Assembly (NCBI RefSeq): GCF_030815415.1 | Contig: NZ_JAUSWW010000001.1 | Coordinates: forward strand, 806,001 to 870,000 | Reading direction: 5' to 3' | DNA from: Streptomyces canus | GTDB taxonomy: Bacteria; Actinomycetota; Actinomycetes; Streptomycetales; Streptomycetaceae | Length of the DNA stretch: 64,000 bases | Part shown: piece by piece, positions 57,038 to 64,000 of the stretch | How positions within the stretch are numbered: the stretch's first letter is position 1 | How the letters are laid out: each line of letters starts with the position of its first letter | Position numbers and translations under genes: made by a program | The notes under the pieces: model-generated | Seen by the model: only the letters and a program-made list of their open reading frames with translations | Told to the model about the DNA's origin: nothing | Databases searched by the model: none

Positions 57038-59134
57038 ATGGCCGACACCGACACCGCGCTGGGCGCGCCCGCCGAGCGGCGGGAGGGCCGTGACAAGGTC
57101 ACCGGCATGGCCCGTTATGCCGCCGAACACACCGTCTCCGGCCGGGTCCACGCGTGGCCCGTGGCTGCCGCCGTCGCAAGTGGTGCGGTCCGCGCGATCG
57201 ACACCGGCGAGGCCCTGCGGCTCCCCGGGGTCCTGACCGTACTCACCCACGAGAACGCTCCCCAACTCGCCGACCCCGACGACCCCACCCTCGCCGTCCT
57301 GCAGAACTCCCGGGTACCGTACCGCGGTTGGCCGGTCGCCCTGGTCGTCGCCGAGACGCTGGAAGCGGCCCGGTCCGGTGCCGCGGCGGTGCGTGTCGAG
57401 TACGCCGCAGGGGACCATGACGTGACGCTCACCGAGAACCATCCGGGAGCGTACGTCCCCGACGAGGCCAACGGCGGCTACCCGGCACAGCGGGAACAGG
57501 GCGATCCCGAGGGCGCGTTCGCGTCCGCCGCGGTCCGCGTCGACGCCGGCTACCGGGTGCCGCCGCTGCACAACCACCCCATGGAACCGCACGCGGCCAC
57601 CGCCCGCTGGGACGACGGCCGGCTCGTCGTGCACGACTCGAGCCAGGGTGCCACGGTCGTACGAGCCACACTCGCCGCGCTGTTCCGGCTTCCCGAGGAC
57701 CGGGTCACCGTCATGTCCGAGCATGTCGGCGGCGGCTTCGGGTCCAAGGGGACCCCACGCCCCCACGTGGTGCTCGCCGCGATGGCGGCACGGCAGACCG
57801 GACGCCCTGTCACCGTCGCCCTGCCCCGCCGCCTCCTGCCCGCCCTCGTCGGCCATCGCGCGCCCACCCTGCACCGCCTCCGCCTCGGCGCCACCGAACA
57901 GGGCTCCCTCACCTCGCTCCGGCACGAGGTCACCACCCACACATCCCGCATCAAGGAGTTCGTCGAACAGGCAGCCGTGCCCGCCCGCATCATGTACGCC
58001 GCGCCGAACAGCCGCACCGGCCACCGCGTCGTACCGCTGGACGTTCCCAGCCCTTCCTGGATGCGTGCGCCCGGCGAGGCACCGGGCATGTACGCCCTGG
58101 AGTCGGCCATGGACGAACTCGCCGTGGCACTCGGGATGGACCCCGTCGAGCTGCGCATCGCGAACGAGCCGGACACCGAACCGGACAGCGGCAAACCGTT
58201 CAGCAGCCGGCATCTCGTCGAGTGTCTGCGTGAGGGCGCCCGGCGCTTCGACTGGTCGCAGCGGGATCCGCGGCCGGGCACCCGTTCCGCGGGTCCCCTG
58301 CTGCTGGGATCGGGGGTGGCGGCCGCGATGTATCCCGTGCTGATCCAGCCCTCCACCGCGACCGCTCAGGCGCGGCCGGACGGAAGCTTCGTCGTACGGG
58401 TCAACGCGACCGACATCGGCACCGGTGCCCGCACGGTCCTCGCGCAGGTCGCCGCCGATGCCCTTGGCGTCCCGCTGGAGCGGGTCCGTACCGAGATCGG
58501 GAACAGTGACCTGCCGTCGGCTTCACTGGCCGGCGGTTCCTCGGGTACCGCGTCATGGGGATGGGCGGTCCACCAGGCGTGCACACGGTTGCGCGCGGCT
58601 CTCGCGGAACACACGGGACCCCTGCCCGAGCCGGGTCTCACCGCGAGCGCCGACACAGAAGGCAGCGCGGATGCCGACAGCGACTACTCGCGGCACGCCT
58701 TCGGCGCCCACTTCGCCGAGGTCACCGTCGACACGGTCACCGGGGAGGTCCGGGTCCGCCGCCTGTTGGGCGTGTACGCGGCGGGGCGCATACTCAACGC
58801 CCGTACCGCCCGCTCTCAGTTCATCGGCGGCATGACGATGGGCTTGGGCATGGCCCTGACCGAGGGCAGCACCATGGACGCCGCGTTCGGGGACTTCACC
58901 GAGGCGGACCTGGCCGCCTACCACGTACCCGCCCATGCCGACGTGCCCGCCGTCGAGGCCCACTGGATCGACGAGGACGACCCCCATCTCAATCCGATGG
59001 GCAGCAAGGGCATCGGCGAGATCGGGATCGTGGGCACGGCCGCGGCCATCGGCAACGCCGTCCACCACGCCACCGGCGTCCGGTACCGCGAACTGCCCCT
59101 GACGCCGGACCGCGTGCTGGCCGGTCTCCCGTAG
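57038..59134 (+). CDS. paoC: PaoC-like molybdenum-binding catalytic subunit
   Basis: The 698-residue catalytic subunit of the xanthine-oxidase family has HNHPMEPHAATARWD, HVGGGFGSKGTPRPHV (molybdopterin cytosine dinucleotide contact) and GSKGIGEIGIVG with the active-site Glu. It oxidises aldehydes to acids, with aromatic aldehydes best for E. coli PaoABC. AGGAGG precedes the ATG. No paoD or xdhC maturation gene is adjacent, so a distant copy must serve. Aldehydes from lignin or ferulate could be the natural substrates (inference). Confidence 0.92.
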   Translation: MADTDTALGAPAERREGRDKVTGMARYAAEHTVSGRVHAWPVAAAVASGAVRAIDTGEALRLPGVLTVLTHENAPQLADPDDPTLAVLQNSRVPYRGWPVALVVAETLEAARSGAAAVRVEYAAGDHDVTLTENHPGAYVPDEANGGYPAQREQGDPEGAFASAAVRVDAGYRVPPLHNHPMEPHAATARWDDGRLVVHDSSQGATVVRATLAALFRLPEDRVTVMSEHVGGGFGSKGTPRPHVVLAAMAARQTGRPVTVALPRRLLPALVGHRAPTLHRLRLGATEQGSLTSLRHEVTTHTSRIKEFVEQAAVPARIMYAAPNSRTGHRVVPLDVPSPSWMRAPGEAPGMYALESAMDELAVALGMDPVELRIANEPDTEPDSGKPFSSRHLVECLREGARRFDWSQRDPRPGTRSAGPLLLGSGVAAAMYPVLIQPSTATAQARPDGSFVVRVNATDIGTGARTVLAQVAADALGVPLERVRTEIGNSDLPSASLAGGSSGTASWGWAVHQACTRLRAALAEHTGPLPEPGLTASADTEGSADADSDYSRHAFGAHFAEVTVDTVTGEVRVRRLLGVYAAGRILNARTARSQFIGGMTMGLGMALTEGSTMDAAFGDFTEADLAAYHVPAHADVPAVEAHWIDEDDPHLNPMGSKGIGEIGIVGTAAAIGNAVHHATGVRYRELPLTPDRVLAGLP

Positions 59135-59159
59135 TTCCGTTCATTGCGCGGTGAGCGGA

Positions 59160-59270
59160 GATACGCGTTCGCGTACGACGTGGCGCAGGGACGTCAGCGG
59201 GGGGCACCCGGCCGCTACGAGCTCCTCGTCGGAGCGTGGAACCGGCATCCGGGGGCCAATGTCACCGCTC
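59160..59270 (+). pseudogene. Glycoside hydrolase C-terminal (fibronectin-like) fragment
   Basis: The frame reads RYAFAYDVAQGRQRGAPGRY then ELLVGAWNRHPGA, like the PGxYELLVG ending of GH3-type fibronectin domains. No start or catalytic part is present. It is a weakly supported relic in the gap between the convergent paoC and GH42 genes. Confidence 0.3.
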
Positions 59271-61409
59271 CCGCGCTGCGGATCCCGGTGCGGCGGCGAG
59301 GACGCGGACATCCCAGGCACCGAGCCGCACGGGCGTACCGGCCGGGAGCACGCTGCCGTCCAGGGCGTCGGTCAGGTCCACCGGGGCCTGGGCGGTGGCC
59401 GGCTGCCAGTTCCAGTTGTGCACGACATGGACGCGCCGGCCATCGGGGGCGGTGCCGGTGGCGACGGTGACCGAGTCCGGCAGGTCCTGCCAGCCGCTGC
59501 GCGGGGAGGGCGCGAGCCATGCGGCGAGCGCGCGGGCCAGGCTGCGGCCGGGCACGGTGCCCACGCATGTGACGCGGCCCGCGCCGTGGCGGCGGGTGGT
59601 GACGGCGGGCCAGCGCCCGAAGTGCGGGTGGTCGTACTCGGCCAGCACGTCGGCGTCCTCGACGGCCAGGCCCTCCACCCAACGGGTGGCCACCGCGTCT
59701 CCCGGCAGCTGGAGCGGGCTGTCCGGTGCGGTGCGCAGCGGCAGGTCGGCGTGCAGGTTGCTGAACTCGTCGTACCGGACGCCCGCGGCCCGCACCAGTC
59801 GCGCCGGTGTCACCTCGTGGCGGGCCCGCGCCTCATGGTCGCCGTAGCCGGTGCGGGGACCGAGGACGAGGTGGCCGCCCGCCTCCGCGTAGGCGCCGAG
59901 CCAGTCCAGCGTCCCGTCGTCGGCCACGTACAGCCCCGGCGCGATGAGCACGGCGTGCCGCTCGGCTGCCAACTCCGGTGCGACGCCAGGTCGTTCACCG
60001 CTCGGGTCGTGCAACTGACGGGTGTGCAGGATGCGTACCTGCCGTCCCGCCTCGAACGCACCCCGGTAGAACGGTTCGAAGATCCCCTCGTACGCGTGCG
60101 CGTCCGGACCACCGTCCGGGTCCGCCAGCGGCGGGTACCTGCGCATCAGCCACTTGCTCGGCGCCGAGTACACCATCGCGATATCCGCGTCCGGTGCGAG
60201 CCCGGCGACCAGGTCTCCGACACGCTCGAACTCGGCGCCCAGCCGGGCGAGTTCGCGGTAGACACGCCCCGGCCGTCCGCTGTGCGGGAGGACTCCGCCC
60301 CAGTACGTCTCGGTGCCGAAGTGCAGCGTGTGCCAGTGCCAGTACTCGATCATGCGGGCTCCGCGCGCGACCAGGGCCCACGCGGCCTGCCGCCACTGCC
60401 CGTCGAAGGCGGGACGGTTGTCCGAAGTTCCGCCGATGGCCTGGGCGTTGGTCTCCGTGATCAGGAACGGCTCCTGGCGCGAGGAGTAGATCCGGTCGGC
60501 GCTGTGGTGCAGCGCCCACGCCCCGTACGCCATCCACTGCCCCGGCAGCTTCTCGTACGGCGGCTCCGGCATGGTGAGGCTGTCCTGCATGTCGTAGTAC
60601 GGGTTGCCCGCGGTGACGTCCAGGCTGTCGGTGAGCTCGTCGTCCTCCAGGCCGGGAGAGCCGTAGGCGAGGCACGTGGTGACGAACTGGCCGGGCCGCG
60701 CGTACTCGCGCACGATGTCGGCCTGCCACGTGATGAACTCGGTGGTCTGCCGCGCCTCGAACGCCTGCCAGGCCAGGTCGTACTGGGGCTGGGCATTGCC
60801 CTCCGGCTTCCACAGGTCCGCCCAGGTGCTCAGCCGGTGCGACCAGTACGTCAGCCCCCACTCGCGGTTGAGGTTCTCGACATCGCCGTAGCGCTGCCGC
60901 AGATCGTCCACGAACCGCTGGAAGACGCCGTGGTTGTGCGCGATCCGCGTGCCGGGCTCGTTGTCCACCTGGAAGCCGATGACGGCGGGGTGCGAGGCGT
61001 ACCGGGCGACGATCCGGCGGATCATGCGCTCCGCGTGGAAGCGGAACGCGGGGTGGGTGTAGTCCACCTCCTGACGGCCGCCCCACGCGGCGCGGCGCCC
61101 GGCGGCGTCCTCAGCGGCGATCTCCGGGTACTGCCGGGCGAGCCAGGGCGGCACCGCGTACGTCGGAGTGCCGAGGACGACGGAGATGCCGCGTTCGTGG
61201 GCGCCGTCGAGGACGGGTTGCAGCCAGTCCAGTTCGAACCGGCCGTTCTCCGGTTCCCAGGTGGACCAGACCGACTCACCGACGCGGATGACGGTGAACT
61301 TCGCCTCCGCCATGAGATCGAGGTCGGCCTTGAGCCGCTCGTAGGGCTGGTACTCGTGGTAGTAGGCGGCGCCGAACAGGACGCGCGCGGGCAGATCAGC
61401 AGCAGTCAT
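59262..61409 (-). CDS. GH42 beta-galactosidase
   Basis: The 715-residue intracellular enzyme begins MTAADLPARVLFGAAYYHEY. GH42 domain A has acid/base Glu151 (FQVDNEPGTR) and nucleophile Glu319 (PFLITETNAQ), followed by the trimerisation domain (from about 400) and a short beta domain ending AWDVRVLAA. It hydrolyses terminal beta-galactose, possibly from xyloglucan or galactan oligosaccharides. It is divergent from the GH1-GH31 pair, with two GAAGCGCTTC operators in the gap. An older GH42 stub lies at 51.1 kb. Confidence 0.93.
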   Translation of the reverse strand: MTAADLPARVLFGAAYYHEYQPYERLKADLDLMAEAKFTVIRVGESVWSTWEPENGRFELDWLQPVLDGAHERGISVVLGTPTYAVPPWLARQYPEIAAEDAAGRRAAWGGRQEVDYTHPAFRFHAERMIRRIVARYASHPAVIGFQVDNEPGTRIAHNHGVFQRFVDDLRQRYGDVENLNREWGLTYWSHRLSTWADLWKPEGNAQPQYDLAWQAFEARQTTEFITWQADIVREYARPGQFVTTCLAYGSPGLEDDELTDSLDVTAGNPYYDMQDSLTMPEPPYEKLPGQWMAYGAWALHHSADRIYSSRQEPFLITETNAQAIGGTSDNRPAFDGQWRQAAWALVARGARMIEYWHWHTLHFGTETYWGGVLPHSGRPGRVYRELARLGAEFERVGDLVAGLAPDADIAMVYSAPSKWLMRRYPPLADPDGGPDAHAYEGIFEPFYRGAFEAGRQVRILHTRQLHDPSGERPGVAPELAAERHAVLIAPGLYVADDGTLDWLGAYAEAGGHLVLGPRTGYGDHEARARHEVTPARLVRAAGVRYDEFSNLHADLPLRTAPDSPLQLPGDAVATRWVEGLAVEDADVLAEYDHPHFGRWPAVTTRRHGAGRVTCVGTVPGRSLARALAAWLAPSPRSGWQDLPDSVTVATGTAPDGRRVHVVHNWNWQPATAQAPVDLTDALDGSVLPAGTPVRLGAWDVRVLAAAPGSAARER

Positions 61410-61467
61410 GCGAAGCCCTTGGGAGACGTGGGAATCCCGGCGGCCGGGACGAGGACGCAGAGCAGTC

Positions 61468-61477
61468 GAAGCGCTTC
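61468..61477. promoter_or_regulatory. LacI-type operator (GAAGCGCTTC)
   Basis: TCGAAGCGCTTCAA lies 59 nt upstream of the GH42 start in the divergent GH42/GH1 gap. Confidence 0.65.
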
Positions 61478-61588
61478 AATCGATGATGAAAGCTAGTGAG
61501 GAATTTCGGACGAAACAAGGGGACGTAGTCGAGGAATCCCTCTTCCTTGGCAGGGCATTGACATGACATCTTGGACGGTGACAGCGTC

Positions 61589-61598
61589 GAAGCGCTTC
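61589..61598. promoter_or_regulatory. LacI-type operator (GAAGCGCTTC)
   Basis: TCGAAGCGCTTCAC lies about 40 nt upstream of the GH1 start, after a TTGACATGACATC stretch that could be a -35 region. Its centre is 121 nt from the GH42-side copy, close to the 119-nt spacing of the pair near 50.7 kb, which allows looping. Confidence 0.65.
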
Positions 61599-61637
61599 AC
61601 CAACTGACCCTTCTCCTTCTTGTGGAGGTGTCCCTTC

Positions 61638-63026
61638 GTGGGTGCTTTCCTCCCCGCCGGCTTCCGTTTCGGAGCCGCGACCGCCGCCTACCAGATCGAG
61701 GGGGCCCACGACCAGGACGGCCGCGGCCCTTCCATCTGGGACACCTTCAGCCACACCCCCGGCCGCACCCTCGGCGGCGCCACCGGCGACACCGCCTGCG
61801 ACCACTACCACCGCTACCGCGAGGACATCGGCCTGCTGCGCGGGCTGGGCGTGGACGGCTACCGGTTCTCGATCGCCTGGCCCCGCCTGTTGCCCGAGGG
61901 CACCGGGCCGGTCAACGCCAAGGGCCTGGATTTCTACGACCGGCTGATCGACGAGCTGCTGGCCGCCGGTGTCGCACCCGCCGTCACCCTCTATCACTGG
62001 GACCTGCCCCAGGCCCTGGAAGACCGCGGTGGCTGGCGCGTCAGGCAGACCGCCGAGGCCTTCGCGCAGTACGCGGCCCTCGCCGCCGAGCGTTACGGGG
62101 ACCGGGTGGAACGCTGGATCACCCTCAACGAGCCCTACTGCTCCGCCTTCGTCGGCTACGCCGAGGGACGGCACGCACCCGGCGCCCAAGAGGGCCGCGG
62201 CGCGCTGGCCGCCGCTCACCACCTGCTGGTCGCCCACGGCCTCGCCGTACCCGCGCTGCGCGCCGCGGGCGCACGGGAGATCGGCATCACCCTCAACCTC
62301 GACCGCATCCACGCCGCCTCCGACCGCCCCGAGGACCGCGCCGCCCTGCGCCGCGCCGAGACCCTGCACAACGACATCTGGACGGAACCGCTCCTCGCCG
62401 GCCGCTACCCCCTCCATGAGGCCGAGACCTGGGCCGGGCTCGCCGACGGCCCCTGGCGGCTGCCCGGCGACCTGGACCTGATCGGCGCCCCGCTCGACTT
62501 CCTGGGCATCAACTTCTACCGGCCCCTCACCGTGACCGACGCGCCCCATCAGGTGGCCGACCCCGAGCAGCGCACCGCCGTGGACGTGGGCGTCGCCGAA
62601 CTGGACCCGTACGGCACCCGGCACACCACCATGGGCTGGCCGGTCGTGCCGTCCGCGTTCACGGAACTGCTCCGTGACCTCGACGCCCGCTACCCGCACC
62701 TGCCGCCGATCTGGATCACCGAGAACGGCTCCGCGGAGGCCGACACGGTCTCACCCGACGGCCACGTCCACGACCCCGACCGCATCCGCTACCTGACCGA
62801 CCACCTCGCCGCCGTGGCCGGCGCCATCGCCGCCGGCGTCGACGTACGCGGCTACTACACCTGGTCGCTGCTCGACAACTTCGAGTGGGCGCGCGGCTAC
62901 GACCAGCGCTTCGGCCTGGTCCACATCGACTACGACACCCAGGACCGCACCCCCAAGGACAGCTACCACTGGTACCGGGGCCTGATCACCGCGCACCGCG
63001 CGCGGACGGAGGAAGCTGCCCGATGA
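61638..63026 (+). CDS. GH1 beta-glucosidase
   Basis: The 462-residue intracellular enzyme has a (beta/alpha)8 barrel starting FRFGAATAAYQIEGAHDQDG, acid/base Glu165 (ITLNEPY) and nucleophile Glu362 (IWITENGSA). It cleaves beta-glucosides or galactosides from short oligosaccharides. GTG 61638 is chosen because GGAGGTG lies 9 nt upstream and the conserved region starts at once. It overlaps the GH31 start by 4 nt and shares the divergent LacI-type control with GH42. Confidence 0.93.
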   Translation: MGAFLPAGFRFGAATAAYQIEGAHDQDGRGPSIWDTFSHTPGRTLGGATGDTACDHYHRYREDIGLLRGLGVDGYRFSIAWPRLLPEGTGPVNAKGLDFYDRLIDELLAAGVAPAVTLYHWDLPQALEDRGGWRVRQTAEAFAQYAALAAERYGDRVERWITLNEPYCSAFVGYAEGRHAPGAQEGRGALAAAHHLLVAHGLAVPALRAAGAREIGITLNLDRIHAASDRPEDRAALRRAETLHNDIWTEPLLAGRYPLHEAETWAGLADGPWRLPGDLDLIGAPLDFLGINFYRPLTVTDAPHQVADPEQRTAVDVGVAELDPYGTRHTTMGWPVVPSAFTELLRDLDARYPHLPPIWITENGSAEADTVSPDGHVHDPDRIRYLTDHLAAVAGAIAAGVDVRGYYTWSLLDNFEWARGYDQRFGLVHIDYDTQDRTPKDSYHWYRGLITAHRARTEEAAR

Positions 63027-64000
63027 AGTTCACGGACGGTTACTGGCTGATGCGTCCGGGCTGCACCGCCCGCTATGCGGCCGAGGTCGCCGACGTCCGC
63101 GCCGACGACCACCGGCTGACCCTGTACGCACCCGTCAAGCACGTGAGCCGGCGCGGGCAGACCCTCAACAGCCCGCTGCTGACCGTGGAGTGCTGGTCCC
63201 CGGCCGAGGGGATCATCGGCGTACGGACCACCCACCATGCCGGATCGGTGCGCCGGGGACCGGAGTTCGCGCTGTCCGGTGCCGATGCGGAGGCCGGCAA
63301 GGTGCACCAGGACGGCGCGGTACTGGAGCTGACGTCCGGTGAACTGACGCTGCGGGTGGACACGGAGCAGCCGTGGCGGCTGGAGTTCACCGCCGGCGGA
63401 CGCGTCCTGACGTCCGCCGGTGAGCGCGGCACCGGTTTCGTCACCGACGCCGAGGGCCGTCACCACATGGTCGGCCAACTCGCCCTGGACGTGGGGGAAC
63501 TGGTCTACGGGCTGGGTGAGCGATTCACCCCGTTCGTCAAGAACGGGCAGACGGTGGACATCTGGCAGGCCGACGGCGGCACCAGCAGCGAACAGGCGTA
63601 CAAGAACATCCCCTTCCATCTGACCAACCGTGGGTACGGCGTCTTCGTGAACCACCCCGGCAAGGTCAGTTACGAGGTCGGCTCGGAGAGCGTCGGACAG
63701 GTCCAGTTCAGCGTCGAGGACCAGTCGCTGGAGTACTTCATCGTCTACGGTCCGACGCCGAAGCAGGTCCTGGAGCGCTACACCACGCTCACCGGCCGCC
63801 CGGCGCTGCCGCCCGCCTGGGCCCTGGGCCTGTGGCTGACCACGTCGTTCACGACCGACTACGACGAGGCCACGGTGGGCCGTTTCATCGACGGCATGGC
63901 CGAGCGCGGCATCCCCCTGAGCGTCTTCCACTTCGACTGCTTCTGGATGCGCGGCTACCAGTGGTGCGACTTCGCCTGGGACTCCGACACCTTCCCCGAC
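63023..64000 (+). CDS. yicI: GH31 alpha-xylosidase (YicI-like), truncated by window end
   Basis: The first 326 residues are in the window. ATG 63023 overlaps the GH1 stop (ATGA). The N-terminal galactose-mutarotase-like domain (MKFTDGYWLMRPGCTARYAA) leads to YGLGERFTPFVKNGQTVDIW and then the barrel (PPAWALGLWLTTSFTTDYDE, FHFDCFWMRGYQWCDFAWD). These are typical of YicI-type alpha-xylosidases that remove alpha-1,6-xylose from xyloglucan oligosaccharides. The catalytic Asp residues should lie beyond the window. Coupling to GH1 and the divergent GH42 supports a xyloglucan-oligosaccharide pathway. Confidence 0.9.
   Translation, partial: MKFTDGYWLMRPGCTARYAAEVADVRADDHRLTLYAPVKHVSRRGQTLNSPLLTVECWSPAEGIIGVRTTHHAGSVRRGPEFALSGADAEAGKVHQDGAVLELTSGELTLRVDTEQPWRLEFTAGGRVLTSAGERGTGFVTDAEGRHHMVGQLALDVGELVYGLGERFTPFVKNGQTVDIWQADGGTSSEQAYKNIPFHLTNRGYGVFVNHPGKVSYEVGSESVGQVQFSVEDQSLEYFIVYGPTPKQVLERYTTLTGRPALPPAWALGLWLTTSFTTDYDEATVGRFIDGMAERGIPLSVFHFDCFWMRGYQWCDFAWDSDTFPD

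Noticed and set aside
59151..61496. 781-codon plus-strand frame opposite GH42
   Set aside because: Shadow of the GH42 gene, whose catalytic motifs on the minus strand are clear.

Overview
The window is from a high-GC actinomycete, almost certainly a Streptomyces. Most real genes have near-invariant G or C in third codon positions, GTG starts are common, and one gene looks best started at TTG. Several proteins belong to streptomycete-typical families: an XlnA xylanase, an SCO5918-type protein, DUF5707, DUF5709, DIP1984 and CBM13/ricin-decorated secreted hydrolases.

The left 25 kb is an accessory, eroding region. Intact genes include an ArsR-phosphatase fusion with a VOC protein, a polyprenyl synthetase followed by an Lcp/MpaB-like haem protein, NAD(P)-binding oxidoreductases, a TetR regulator, secreted and hypothetical proteins, an esterase and MFS pumps. 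Between them lie broken genes: LysR, a beta-propeller lactonase, a DUF6262/TnpC-like gene, a CadD-like tail, a DUF418-like membrane protein, a TnpB end that keeps its terminal hairpin, an IS630-like end, a GNAT tail and a frameshifted MFS gene. A compact minus-strand operon at 17.8-20.0 kb encodes a two-helix membrane peptide, a protein that looks like an XRE helix-turn-helix joined to sigma-like domains, and a protein with a WWQYAAG motif. I could not assign this operon to a known system.

From 24.8 to 28.5 kb a dicarboxylate permease (MatC-like) and a PrpF-type isomerase are divergent from a LysR regulator, with a palindrome between them.

From 28.5 to 64 kb the window is dominated by plant cell wall hydrolysis, interrupted by housekeeping genes (glutamate decarboxylase, cold shock protein, CBS protein, SCO5918-like protein). 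Xylan attack: two GH62 arabinofuranosidases, GH10 XlnA, and CE1, CE2 and SGNH/CE3-like esterases. A second set fits xyloglucan and other oligosaccharides: GH29 fucosidase, GH5-X2-CBM46 endoglucanase, GH43, GH42, GH1 and a GH31 alpha-xylosidase cut off by the window end. CGAAANTTTCG-like inverted repeats lie between the GH62 and xlnA genes. GAAGCGCTTC palindromes (LacI type) lie by the GH43/GH5 and GH42/GH1/GH31 units. The only LacI coding trace is a degenerate C-terminal tail. A PaoABC-like molybdenum aldehyde oxidoreductase sits among these genes and could oxidise aldehydes released from lignocellulose (inference).

No rRNA, convincing tRNA or CRISPR array was seen. Many gene ends carry long perfect hairpins typical of streptomycete terminators; the longest is a 37-bp perfect stem at 37.9 kb.
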